From assembly GCA_027040585.1 (NCBI GenBank), contig JALULU010000104.1, positions 1-12,888 on the forward strand: a DNA stretch of 12,888 nucleotides, read 5' to 3'. Numbering within the stretch: position 1 is the stretch's first letter; each line of letters opens with the position of its first letter. Made by a program: the position numbers and the translations under genes. The notes under the pieces were generated by a model. It saw nothing but the letters and a program-made list of their open reading frames with translations. It did not search any database and was not told where the DNA came from. This DNA comes from Acidobacteriota bacterium (GTDB lineage Bacteria > Acidobacteriota > JAAYUB01 > JAMOQF01). Positions 5,994-12,888 of this stretch are shown in pieces.

Positions 5994-7302
5994 TAACACA
6001 AATCCGAGATACCTTGCAACATTAATTTTAAAAGGTATAACCTTTGAAGAGAAGATTTTAGACGATTTTTTCTTTGGTAAAAATTTCCCTATACTAAATC
6101 AAAAAGACAAGGATCTATGCTATTTCATAGTAGTTGGAACCCTCAAAAAGTTTTTATTAATTGACTTCATACTCAAAAAATTCTCCAAAATAGAACTCAA
6201 TAAAGTTGACCCTTTTATATTGAGCCTTTTAAGAATTTCTACTTTTCAGCTTTTTTTTAGCAATAAACTACCTTCATATGCCATTTTAAATGAAGCTGTA
6301 AAAATTGCAAAATTTAAGTTTCCAAGAAAGAAATATATATCAGGATATGTAAATGGATTATTAAGAACTATCTCAAAAATAGGAGACCATCTTAAATTTA
6401 TAGAAAATGAGAATTTAAATGAGATGACAAAAAATTCCTTGATGTTAAATATTCCACCATTTCTTTTAAAAAAACTACTTTCGTCATATGAATTAAAAAA
6501 AATTAAAAACTATTTTCACCACGCACAAAATCCATCCAAATATTACGCAGTGCTTAATGAAAAAAAAATCTCATTGAACAAATTTTTAAAACTTCTAAAG
6601 GATAAAGGTTTAGAATTTGAAATTACGCCTGAAGAAATATTAATATTTAATAAAATCGGGGAACTTGAAAATTTCGTGGAAAAAGGTTTCATATTCTTAC
6701 AAGATATTTCCATATCAAAATTTTTTTTCAAACTAAAAGAACAAATAAAAAATATTGATGAAATACTTGATTTATGCGGAGCACCTGGGGGCAAAAGTTT
6801 CAGCTTAAAACTACATTTAAATCCCAAAAAAATACTTTCTTTAGATAAAAGTTTTAAAAGATTACTTAATATGAAAAAAAGAATAAAAAATCTTTCTTTT
6901 AACAATATCTGTTTAATATGTGGTGATTGTACAAACCTGAGTATGTTCAAAAAAAATTTCGATCTTGTCTATGTCGATGCTCCCTGTTCTTCAACTGGAA
7001 CATATGTAAAAAATCCAGAGGTCTTTTTGAGAATAAACGAAAGAAAAATTAAATCAATGACAACAATACAGAAAAATATCCTGGATAAAGCCTTTAAAAA
7101 AGTGAAAAAAGGTGGATATTTAGTTTATTCTACCTGTTCTATTTTAAAAGATGAAAACGAAATGGTTGTGGAAAACTTTTTAGAAAGACATTCAAATTTT
7201 GAATCAATAAATTTTAGTTTAGAAAACAAATATTATAAAACATTTCCCCATTTTCTCGATGGAATTGGATTTTTTTCGGCCATTTTTATAAGGAAAGAAT
7301 AG
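5974..7302 (+). CDS. rsmB: 16S rRNA (cytosine-967 C5)-methyltransferase RsmB
   Basis: RsmB methylates C967 of 16S rRNA with SAM. The 442-residue product (E. coli 429) begins with a NusB-like RNA-binding domain at about residues 5-140 (PRYLATLILKGI, then NEAVKIAK and GYVNGLLR). A linker with NIPPFLLKKL follows, then the catalytic domain from about 240. SAM motif I is DLCGAPGGKS (about 266-275). Motif IV is DAPCSSTG with Cys338, which releases the product. Motif VI is YSTCS with the nucleophile Cys388. DAPCSSTG has Ser where the family commonly has Gly, a conservative change. The ATG lies inside the end of fmt with only a weak SD, so translation probably depends on fmt. C967 specificity is inferred from the NusB fusion. 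Confidence 0.93.
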   Translation: MENNFIDNTNPRYLATLILKGITFEEKILDDFFFGKNFPILNQKDKDLCYFIVVGTLKKFLLIDFILKKFSKIELNKVDPFILSLLRISTFQLFFSNKLPSYAILNEAVKIAKFKFPRKKYISGYVNGLLRTISKIGDHLKFIENENLNEMTKNSLMLNIPPFLLKKLLSSYELKKIKNYFHHAQNPSKYYAVLNEKKISLNKFLKLLKDKGLEFEITPEEILIFNKIGELENFVEKGFIFLQDISISKFFFKLKEQIKNIDEILDLCGAPGGKSFSLKLHLNPKKILSLDKSFKRLLNMKKRIKNLSFNNICLICGDCTNLSMFKKNFDLVYVDAPCSSTGTYVKNPEVFLRINERKIKSMTTIQKNILDKAFKKVKKGGYLVYSTCSILKDENEMVVENFLERHSNFESINFSLENKYYKTFPHFLDGIGFFSAIFIRKE

Positions 7303-7392
7303 ATTTCTTTCAAATAACAATTTCTATCTTATCCAAAAATATGTTATTATAGATTTTTCTATAAACTACTCTTTTTCTAAGGTAATATTGTT
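7303..7392 (+). promoter_or_regulatory. Leader region before the S41 protease gene, with a 6-bp inverted repeat
   Basis: This 90-bp gap is the longest on the plus strand after 5058. It holds a possible -10 (TATTAT, 7345-7350) and a perfect inverted repeat TTATAG-N6-CTATAA at 7347-7364 overlapping it. No GC-rich hairpin with a T-run is seen, so I do not call a terminator for fmt-rsmB. AAGG at 7379-7382 is the likely SD, with a long spacing of 10 bases to the ATG. Confidence 0.35.
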
Positions 7393-9030
7393 ATGAAAAA
7401 CAAAGATTTACTTGTGATTTTCCTTTTTTTATGTTTAGGAGCTTTACTTGGAGGAACCATAGCGGGGGTTGTCCAGAAGGGACAATTAAGTGAAAATAGC
7501 GAAAATGATAATTTTAGAAAATATAGCGATACTCTTAGTATAGTTGAAGAAAATTGTGGTCCTGATATCAAGGGCAACAATTTAATTTACAGATCTATTG
7601 AAAGAATGTTACAGGTCCTTGATCCCCATTGCAATTTTTTTGATCCTAAAGAATATAAACAGATGGAAGAAGAAAATGAAGGCAGATATTATGGACTTGG
7701 AATAAGGATAAGACAGGTCTCACGCGATTCAGGTAGAATAGTTATAGTCGAGCCTCCATTTCCAAATACTCCAGCATATAGAGCAGGATTACAAGCAGGG
7801 GATGTAATTTTTAAAGTAAATGGAAAAAGTATTGATGATTGGACAATGGACGAGGTCATTTCTAAATTAAAGGGACCTCCTGGGACAAAGGTTCATATTA
7901 CTGTAAAAAGACCAGGTGTACCTAAACCACTTGAGATTGATGTTGAAAGGGCTGAAATAAAAACATATACAATAAACTATAGCTTTAAAGTAAATAAAAA
8001 TATAGGTTATATAAAAATAGATCGATTTGCTTCAACTACATATAATGATCTTATAAACGCTTTCAAAAAACTTAATCTGAGTAGCCTAAAGGGATTGATA
8101 ATCGATTTGAGAGGAAATCCAGGCGGATACTTAAGTATGGCAATAAAAGTTTCAGAATCCTTTTTACCAAAAGGAGCTGAAATAGTTTCAGTTAGAGGAA
8201 GAGGTGGTGTTGTCACAGATACTTATTATGCAGAAAAAAACGGAAATATATCAATTCCTCTTATAATCCTGATAAATGATAACAGTGCAAGTGCTTCAGA
8301 AATAGTATCAGGAGCACTTCAGGATAATGATAGGGCTTTAATTGTTGGAACAAGAAGTTTTGGCAAGGGACTTGTTCAATCTGTCTACACACTGGAAGAT
8401 GGTTCAGCACTTGCAATAACAACCGGAAGGTATTACTTACCAAGCGGTAGACTCATTCAAAGACCTTACAATGGCTCAATTTATGATTATTACAATAAGA
8501 GACTGAGAAGACTCCAAAAGCCGGAAAAGTCAAAAGTTTTTCACACTTTAAGTGGACGAGTAGTATATGGAGGAGGTGGTATAACCCCAGATGTAATAGT
8601 TAAATCTGAAAAAATGAATTCCTTTCAGGTTGAATTATATTCAAGCGATGCTTACTTCAAATTTATAAGGGCTGCCCAAAGTGGAAAATTCCCTTCTCTA
8701 AAATATATTTTCAATAAAAAAAATAGACATCAATCAATTAAAATTGACAACCAAAAATTACTACTTGCTTTTAAAAAATTCATAAAAAAATTGGGTATAC
8801 CTTTTACTGAAAAGGAATTTTCCAAAAATAAAGAGTTTTTAACAATACAATTAAAGGGAGAAATTCTAACTTTCTTATTTGGTATTGAGGCAGGATACAG
8901 GGAAAAAATCAAGTCCGACAATGTTTTTAAAAAAGCACTTCAACTTTTTCCAGAAGCAGAAAAACTTTTACTAAATAGTAAAAAAGAATATGCAAAATTG
9001 AATATAGAAAAAAAGGAGGCAACCAATTAG
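7393..9030 (+). CDS. S41 family C-terminal processing protease (CtpA type) with a long C-terminal extension
   Basis: A serine protease that trims or degrades envelope proteins from their C-termini. The 545-residue product has an N-terminal membrane or signal segment (about 6-26). A PDZ domain covers about 95-175, with YGLGIRI and AYRAGLQAGDVIFKVNG. The S41 core includes IIDLRGNPGG (about 236-245). The Ser-Lys dyad is Ser300 (middle Ser of SASASE) and Lys325 in SFGKGLVQ, with Gln329 as in E. coli Tsp (S430, K455, Q459). Beyond the GGGITPDV motif near 394-401 are about 145 more residues with no domain I recognise, longer than in simple CtpA proteins. The stop is one base from the start of the GYF_2-AIM24 gene, whose AAGGAGG lies inside this gene, so the two are probably translated together. 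Confidence 0.93.
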   Translation: MKNKDLLVIFLFLCLGALLGGTIAGVVQKGQLSENSENDNFRKYSDTLSIVEENCGPDIKGNNLIYRSIERMLQVLDPHCNFFDPKEYKQMEEENEGRYYGLGIRIRQVSRDSGRIVIVEPPFPNTPAYRAGLQAGDVIFKVNGKSIDDWTMDEVISKLKGPPGTKVHITVKRPGVPKPLEIDVERAEIKTYTINYSFKVNKNIGYIKIDRFASTTYNDLINAFKKLNLSSLKGLIIDLRGNPGGYLSMAIKVSESFLPKGAEIVSVRGRGGVVTDTYYAEKNGNISIPLIILINDNSASASEIVSGALQDNDRALIVGTRSFGKGLVQSVYTLEDGSALAITTGRYYLPSGRLIQRPYNGSIYDYYNKRLRRLQKPEKSKVFHTLSGRVVYGGGGITPDVIVKSEKMNSFQVELYSSDAYFKFIRAAQSGKFPSLKYIFNKKNRHQSIKIDNQKLLLAFKKFIKKLGIPFTEKEFSKNKEFLTIQLKGEILTFLFGIEAGYREKIKSDNVFKKALQLFPEAEKLLLNSKKEYAKLNIEKKEATN

Positions 9031-9031
9031 G

Positions 9032-10051
9032 ATGGATGAACGAATTTGGTATATTGCCATAGGAGGGAAATCAGAGGGTCCATTTTCTAAAGATGAAATT
9101 TTAGGGAAATTAAAAGCAGGTGTAATTAACGAAAATATTTATTTATTCAAACATGGAATGGATAATTGGAAGCCACTCAAAGACATATCTGATTTTAAAG
9201 ACAATAATTTACCAAATCATCCACAAGCACCTCCTATTCCTCAATCTAATGGGAAGATATGTCATGAAATTGAATACAAGATTCATGGACATGACATGCA
9301 ATTTGTTGAAATAATACTTGATCCCGGTGAAAAAGTTGTTGCAGAGGCTGGATCCATGATGTATATGCCTTCTTCTATACAAATGGAAACAATATTTGGT
9401 GATGGCTCTCAGAAAAACCAGGGTAAAGGATTCATGGGAAAGCTTCTTGATGCAGGAAAAAGGGTGATCACTGGCGAAAGTTTATTTATGACCGTTTTTA
9501 CGAATGTCGGTACAAAAAAAGAATCTGTTTCCTTTGGTGCTCCTTACCCCGGAAAAATTATTCCAGTAGACCTTTCAAAAATAGGTGGAACAATAATATG
9601 TCAAAAAGACGCTTTCCTATGTGCTGCTTATGGAACATCAATTGGAATTGCATTTAATAAAAGAATAGGTACTGGTTTTTTTGGCGGTGAAGGTTTTATA
9701 ATGGAAAAGTTAGAAGGAGATGGACTGGTCTTTATACATGCTTGTGGTACTATAATAGAACTGGATCTTGCTCCAGGTGAAATTTTAAAAATTGATACTG
9801 GATGCATTGTGGCTTTCGATCCAAATATAACCTATGACATACAGTTTGTCGGTGGAGTTAAAACCGCTATTTTTGGAGGTGAAGGTTTATTTTTTGCCAC
9901 AGTTACTGGTCCTGGAAAAGTATATCTTCAATCTTTACCTTTTAGCAGGCTTGCTGATAGAATTTATACACATGCCCCATCAGCAGGTGGCAGTAGAAAA
10001 GGTGAAGGGTCAGTGCTTGGTTCATTAGGGGATTTACTTGACGGTGACTAA
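9032..10051 (+). CDS. GYF_2 domain fused to AIM24/TIGR00266-family protein
   Basis: A 339-residue two-domain protein. Residues 1-55 look like a GYF_2 domain: IWYIAIGGKSEGPFSKDEI with later NWKPL. GYF_2 is a presumed peptide-binding module often found on bacterial membrane proteins. A short Pro-rich linker (about 61-75, PNHPQAPPIP) follows. Residues 78 to about 315 match the AIM24/TIGR00266 family (VEIILDPGEKVVAEAGSMMYMP, GKGFMGKLLDAGKR, GEGFIMEKLEGDGLVFIHACG), predicted as a double-stranded beta-helix. The molecular function of bacterial members is not established; yeast Aim24 affects mitochondrial inner-membrane organisation. The end is Gly/Ser-rich. No membrane segment is visible. AAGGAGG (9013-9019) lies 12 bases before the ATG, and the protease stop is one base away. 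Domain calls are by eye. Confidence 0.85.
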   Translation: MDERIWYIAIGGKSEGPFSKDEILGKLKAGVINENIYLFKHGMDNWKPLKDISDFKDNNLPNHPQAPPIPQSNGKICHEIEYKIHGHDMQFVEIILDPGEKVVAEAGSMMYMPSSIQMETIFGDGSQKNQGKGFMGKLLDAGKRVITGESLFMTVFTNVGTKKESVSFGAPYPGKIIPVDLSKIGGTIICQKDAFLCAAYGTSIGIAFNKRIGTGFFGGEGFIMEKLEGDGLVFIHACGTIIELDLAPGEILKIDTGCIVAFDPNITYDIQFVGGVKTAIFGGEGLFFATVTGPGKVYLQSLPFSRLADRIYTHAPSAGGSRKGEGSVLGSLGDLLDGD

Positions 10052-10074
10052 AAATTTTTTTCTGGTGAGGTACA

Positions 10075-10950
10075 ATGAAAAAAGTATTGATTACTGGTGT
10101 TAGTGGCTTCGTTGGATATAAATTACACCAACTACTTTCAGAAAATGACTTTGAAACATCAGGCTTTTATAACAGAACAAAAGTAAATTTAAAAAATACT
10201 TTTTCTGTTGACATAAAGAAACGTTCAGATGTTATGAAACTGCTAAATAATATATCGCCAGATATAATTATCCACGCAGCTGCCATAACATCCACAACCT
10301 ATTGTGAAAAGAGCCCTGAAGAAGCCTGGTTAACGAATACCCTTGCTACAAAATATTTCACAGAATACGCTAAAGAAAAAAATTTGTATTTAATATTTAT
10401 CTCAACTGATCTTGTTTTTGATGGACTAAAAGGTAAGTACGACGAGGAAGATAAAACAAATCCAGTAAATGTCTATGGTCAAACTAAAAAAGAGGCAGAG
10501 GACTTAATTTTTCAAATTTCCCCCAGGTTTGCAATTTTAAGGTCTTCTCTAATATATGGAAAAAGCTGGTGTAAAACAAAAGGTGCGGATGAAAAAATAA
10601 TCAATTATCTTTCAGAAGGAAAAAAAATAAAACTTTTTGTGGATGAATACAGAAATTTTCTCTATATAGAGGATATGGTCAGAACTATAAGGTATTTTTG
10701 TGAAAATGAGATTGAAGGTCTTTTCCATATAGGTGGTCCTGACAAAATGTCAAGATATGAATTTGGTAAAAAGATTGCTGAACATTTTAAACTCGATTTA
10801 TCTCTAATAGAACCAGCTTCAATAAAAGGATATAGCTCTAAGCCTAAAAGAGCCCCAGATGGTTCCTTAAATTCAAAAAAATTAAGGAAAATTGTTCCTT
10901 TCGAATTCACAAAATTTGATGATGCCTTAAAAGCTTATGAAAGAATATGA
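10075..10950 (+). CDS. RmlD-like extended SDR reductase (dTDP-4-dehydrorhamnose reductase family)
   Basis: A 291-residue NAD(P)-binding short-chain reductase. The nucleotide-binding glycine motif is TGVSGFVG (about 7-14). IIIHAAA (about 64-70), the catalytic-region Ser110-Thr111 in FISTDLVFDG and Tyr134-x3-Lys138 in YGQTKKEAE follow in the order seen in RmlD. RmlD makes dTDP-L-rhamnose from the 4-keto-6-deoxy sugar. However, none of the rml partners A, B or C is present here, and related proteins (MAT2B-type, other nucleotide-sugar reductases) share these motifs, so the substrate is open. The ATG is preceded by GGTGAGG (10064-10070) with 4 bases spacing. It overlaps trmH by 14 bases, and 23 bases separate it from the GYF_2-AIM24 gene. 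Confidence 0.85.
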   Translation: MKKVLITGVSGFVGYKLHQLLSENDFETSGFYNRTKVNLKNTFSVDIKKRSDVMKLLNNISPDIIIHAAAITSTTYCEKSPEEAWLTNTLATKYFTEYAKEKNLYLIFISTDLVFDGLKGKYDEEDKTNPVNVYGQTKKEAEDLIFQISPRFAILRSSLIYGKSWCKTKGADEKIINYLSEGKKIKLFVDEYRNFLYIEDMVRTIRYFCENEIEGLFHIGGPDKMSRYEFGKKIAEHFKLDLSLIEPASIKGYSSKPKRAPDGSLNSKKLRKIVPFEFTKFDDALKAYERI

Positions 10951-11563
10951 TTGGTCTGCCATTCTTACCAGAGAAAGAATAGAAAAATTCAAAGCAATTG
11001 CTCAAAAAAGGATTGATGAGATTACCGTTGTACTTGAAAATATTTATGATTCTCACAATATAAATGCAGTGTTAAGGAGTTGTGAAGGATTTGGTATACA
11101 AACTGTCCACATTATTATGCCACCTGGATATTCATTTAAATACAACCCATCCATAACAAAAAAATCACATAAATGGATTGATGTTTTCTTCTACAATAAA
11201 GTAAGCAAATGTGTTGAGAAGCTAAGAGAACAAAGCTTTTCCATATTTTCATCTTTTAAAAGTAAAAGAAGTATCCCACATTATGAAATCGATATTACAA
11301 AAGGAAAGGTTGCAATTGTCTTTGGTAATGAAAAAGAGGGTATTTCGAAAGAAATGATAAAATACTCAGATCGTCTTTTCTGGATTCCCATGTATGGATT
11401 TTCCAATAGCTTGAATGTATCTGTGGCTGCAGCAATCACAATTAGTAGATTGAGAGAAAAAAATATGAATAACCTTTTAGCTGAAGAGCGCACAAGAGAA
11501 TTGGTTGAAAAATGGACTTTAAAGGATACTGAAAAATTCAGGGAAAAAGGAGGTATAAAATGA
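10937..11563 (+). CDS. trmH: tRNA (guanosine-18 2'-O)-methyltransferase, SpoU/TrmH family
   Basis: A 208-residue knotted SPOUT methyltransferase, predicted to methylate the ribose of G18 in the tRNA D-loop using SAM. Motif 1 is LENIYDSHNINAVLRSCEGF (about 33-52) with Asn41 and Arg47. Motif 2 is AIVFGNEKEGIS (about 126-137). Motif 3 is IPMYGFSNSLNVSVAAAI (about 150-167). The segment KKSHKW before the middle of the fold is shared with Thermus TrmH, which favours TrmH over the rRNA enzyme RlmB. The ATG lies inside the reductase gene with a 14-base overlap and no strong SD, so it is probably translated by coupling. Its stop overlaps the next start as ATGA. G18 specificity is inferred from similarity. 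Confidence 0.9.
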   Translation: MKEYDWSAILTRERIEKFKAIAQKRIDEITVVLENIYDSHNINAVLRSCEGFGIQTVHIIMPPGYSFKYNPSITKKSHKWIDVFFYNKVSKCVEKLREQSFSIFSSFKSKRSIPHYEIDITKGKVAIVFGNEKEGISKEMIKYSDRLFWIPMYGFSNSLNVSVAAAITISRLREKNMNNLLAEERTRELVEKWTLKDTEKFREKGGIK

Positions 11564-11928
11564 AGTTTAATAAAAGAGGTGAAGGCAACATAGGGTGTAT
11601 ATTATTTTTAATTGTATTTGTTTTTATACTCTATGTAGGATATAAGGCTATTCCTCCCTATTTTCACGCAATGCAATTCTGTAAAGATGTTGAACAGACA
11701 ACTTATAAGGCAGGTGCGTTTTTCTGGAGTAAAAAAAGGATTGAAGAAAAAGTTATGGAACTTGCTAAAGAATACAAACAACCATTCACAAGAAGAAATT
11801 TAAAAATATATATTTATAGAGACACTATGAGTGTTGTAATAAATTACTATGTTCCACTTGATCTTGGCGTGTACAAATATAACTACCATATAAATAAAAA
11901 ATATTCTTCACTTAGAGGAGGATTCTAA
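11560..11928 (+). CDS. Small single-pass membrane protein, function unknown
   Basis: A 122-residue protein that I cannot name. After a short basic, glycine-containing start (MKFNKRGEGN) comes one strong membrane segment at about residues 11-28 and then YKAIPPYFHAMQF. The remaining about 80 residues are charged and should form a small alpha/beta domain, probably outside the cytoplasm by the positive-inside rule. The layout, one membrane helix followed by IPPY, recalls DUF4845-like and pilus-linked small proteins, but the resemblance is loose. The start is firm: AAGGAGG lies 6 bases before the ATG, which overlaps the trmH stop as ATGA. Its stop TAA shares one base with the proposed ATA start of the kinase gene, so it is likely expressed with the kinase. 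Confidence 0.75.
   Translation: MKFNKRGEGNIGCILFLIVFVFILYVGYKAIPPYFHAMQFCKDVEQTTYKAGAFFWSKKRIEEKVMELAKEYKQPFTRRNLKIYIYRDTMSVVINYYVPLDLGVYKYNYHINKKYSSLRGGF
11916..11921 (+). promoter_or_regulatory. AGGAGG Shine-Dalgarno that fixes the kinase start at an ATA codon
   Basis: A perfect AGGAGG lies inside the end of the small membrane-protein gene. Six bases (ATTCTA) separate it from ATA at 11928-11930. An in-frame TAG at 11913-11915 excludes any start further upstream in the kinase frame, and the next in-frame ATG is at 11991, inside the glycine loop. Confidence 0.7.
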
Positions 11929-12888
11929 TAGACTTCGAAAATGGAAAAATTGGAAAATATGAAATTTTAGAAACCATTGGTGGTGGGGCAATGGGTAAGG
12001 TATACCTTGCCTTCGATCCACTTATAAAAAGAAAAGTAGCCATTAAAGTTCTATCGGGAGATTTCAAAACTAATTCCACCCTTTTAAAAAGATTTTATAT
12101 TGAGGCTCAAGCAGCTGGAAACTTACGCCATCCAAATATAGTTACTATTTTTGATATGGGTGAAGAAAATGATTTACCTTATATAGTCATGGAATATTTA
12201 GAGGGAGAATCTCTTTTTAATCTAATAAAAAACAAAAAAATTGAATCACTAAATTTTACCCTCTCTGTGATATATCAATGTGCAAAGGCTCTTGATTATG
12301 CTCATTCACGTGGAATTGTACACAGAGATATAAAACCAGGAAATATCGTAATATTAAAAGACAAAACAGTTAAAATAGTGGATTTTGGAATAGCGAGGAT
12401 GGAAAATTTCTCCCTTACTAAGGATGGAGTAGCCCTTGGTACTCCATATTACATGTCCCCTGAACAGATTAATGGTGAAAAGGTTGACGGAAGATCAGAC
12501 ATTTTTTCTTTAGGAGTAGTTTTTTATGAAATGTTGACCTATAAAAGGCCATTTTATGGAGACAACCTAATCACTATATTTAAAAAAAATCTCTCTGGAG
12601 AAATTCCTCCAATTGAAAACTTTTATCCTAAATGTCCAGAAAAAGTTAAAGAAATCATTTTTAAAGCAATGAATGTTGACAAGAAGAAAAGGTACCAAAA
12701 GGCTGAGGAATTGGCAAAGGACATTGAAGAGTTGTTATTAAACAACAGTACCTCTTTTGAAAAAACAAAACTAATAGAAAATAGGCCAGATGAACACAAT
12801 GAATTTTTTGAAAAAAATAAAGAATTATTTTATCTATATCTTGAAAGAAACGATTTTGAGAGGGCACAAAATATAATAAATACTATTT
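11928..12888 (+). CDS. Eukaryote-like Ser/Thr protein kinase (3' end cut by window edge; apparent ATA start)
   Basis: An active-looking Hanks-type kinase; at least 320 codons are visible, with no stop to the window edge. Reading from 11928, the catalytic domain begins with GKYEILETIGGGAMGKVY (glycine loop, about 9-26). VAIK with Lys40, Glu59 of helix C, HRDIKPGN (Asp134, Lys136, Asn139), DFG at 152-154, GTPYYMSPE (about 171-179) and DIFSLGVVFYEM follow. The HRD arginine is present, so activation-loop phosphorylation is plausible. The domain ends near residue 270; the last residues (ELFYLYLERNDFERAQ) look like the start of TPR-type helices. No membrane segment is visible so far. No ATG, GTG or TTG precedes the glycine loop in frame, so ATA at 11928 is the best start. 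It is the last visible gene of the run starting at 7393. Confidence 0.9.
   Translation, partial: MDFENGKIGKYEILETIGGGAMGKVYLAFDPLIKRKVAIKVLSGDFKTNSTLLKRFYIEAQAAGNLRHPNIVTIFDMGEENDLPYIVMEYLEGESLFNLIKNKKIESLNFTLSVIYQCAKALDYAHSRGIVHRDIKPGNIVILKDKTVKIVDFGIARMENFSLTKDGVALGTPYYMSPEQINGEKVDGRSDIFSLGVVFYEMLTYKRPFYGDNLITIFKKNLSGEIPPIENFYPKCPEKVKEIIFKAMNVDKKKRYQKAEELAKDIEELLLNNSTSFEKTKLIENRPDEHNEFFEKNKELFYLYLERNDFERAQNIINTI

Noticed and set aside
6715..6728. Homopolymer runs such as the T-run in rsmB as programmed slippage sites
   Set aside because: Such runs are common in this AT-rich DNA, the reading frame is intact across them, and no alternative product of interest results.
7303..7392. Rho-independent terminator after rsmB
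   Set aside because: The only inverted repeat is AT-only apart from one G-C pair and lacks a directly following T-run.
11941..11970. ATG at 11941 as the kinase start
   Set aside because: It is out of frame with the kinase and meets a TAG after nine codons; a frameshift would be needed and the SD would be 19 bases away.

Overview
This window is AT-rich, densely packed bacterial chromosome made of housekeeping and information-processing genes. I see no mobile element, CRISPR array, rRNA or tRNA. Encoded proteins are rich in Lys, Ile and Glu. LexA, Fmt, RuvX, MltG and Shine-Dalgarno (SD) motifs of the AGGAGG type mark it as bacterial. The eukaryote-like Ser/Thr kinase and the GYF_2-AIM24 fusion would suit a deep-branching, poorly cultured Gram-negative-like lineage (for example near Acidobacteriota or similar candidate phyla), but I cannot place it with confidence.

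Left part (1-5057): a 3'-truncated lexA on the minus strand diverges from a SAM methyltransferase gene. Their intergenic region carries three copies of a 7-mer (ATAGAGA or its complement) and promoter-like TATAAT boxes. The methyltransferase converges, with one base between stops, on a DHH/DHHA1 phosphoesterase gene (NrnA-like). That gene diverges from mazG through two promoters that share one -35 box. mazG overlaps a small zinc-ribbon gene, whose stop abuts the stop of mltG. mltG and ruvX form a minus-strand pair with an ATGA overlap.

Right part (5058-12888): everything is on the plus strand and nearly gapless. fmt (TTG start) overlaps rsmB. After a 90-bp gap come an S41 C-terminal processing protease, a GYF_2-AIM24 fusion, an RmlD-like SDR reductase, trmH, a small one-membrane-segment protein and a Ser/Thr protein kinase that runs off the window. 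From the protease onward, genes are spaced -14 to +23 bp, so co-expression is likely.

The most striking observation is the kinase. Its frame is intact and has all catalytic motifs, but there is no ATG, GTG or TTG between the upstream in-frame stop and the glycine-rich loop. A perfect AGGAGG lies 6 nt before an ATA codon that overlaps the previous stop (TAATA where TAATG is usual). This is either a rare AUA start or a one-base error or mutation. I found no clearly new defence or mobile system. The best candidate for an undescribed functional unit is the envelope/signalling run protease - GYF_2-AIM24 - small membrane protein - kinase.
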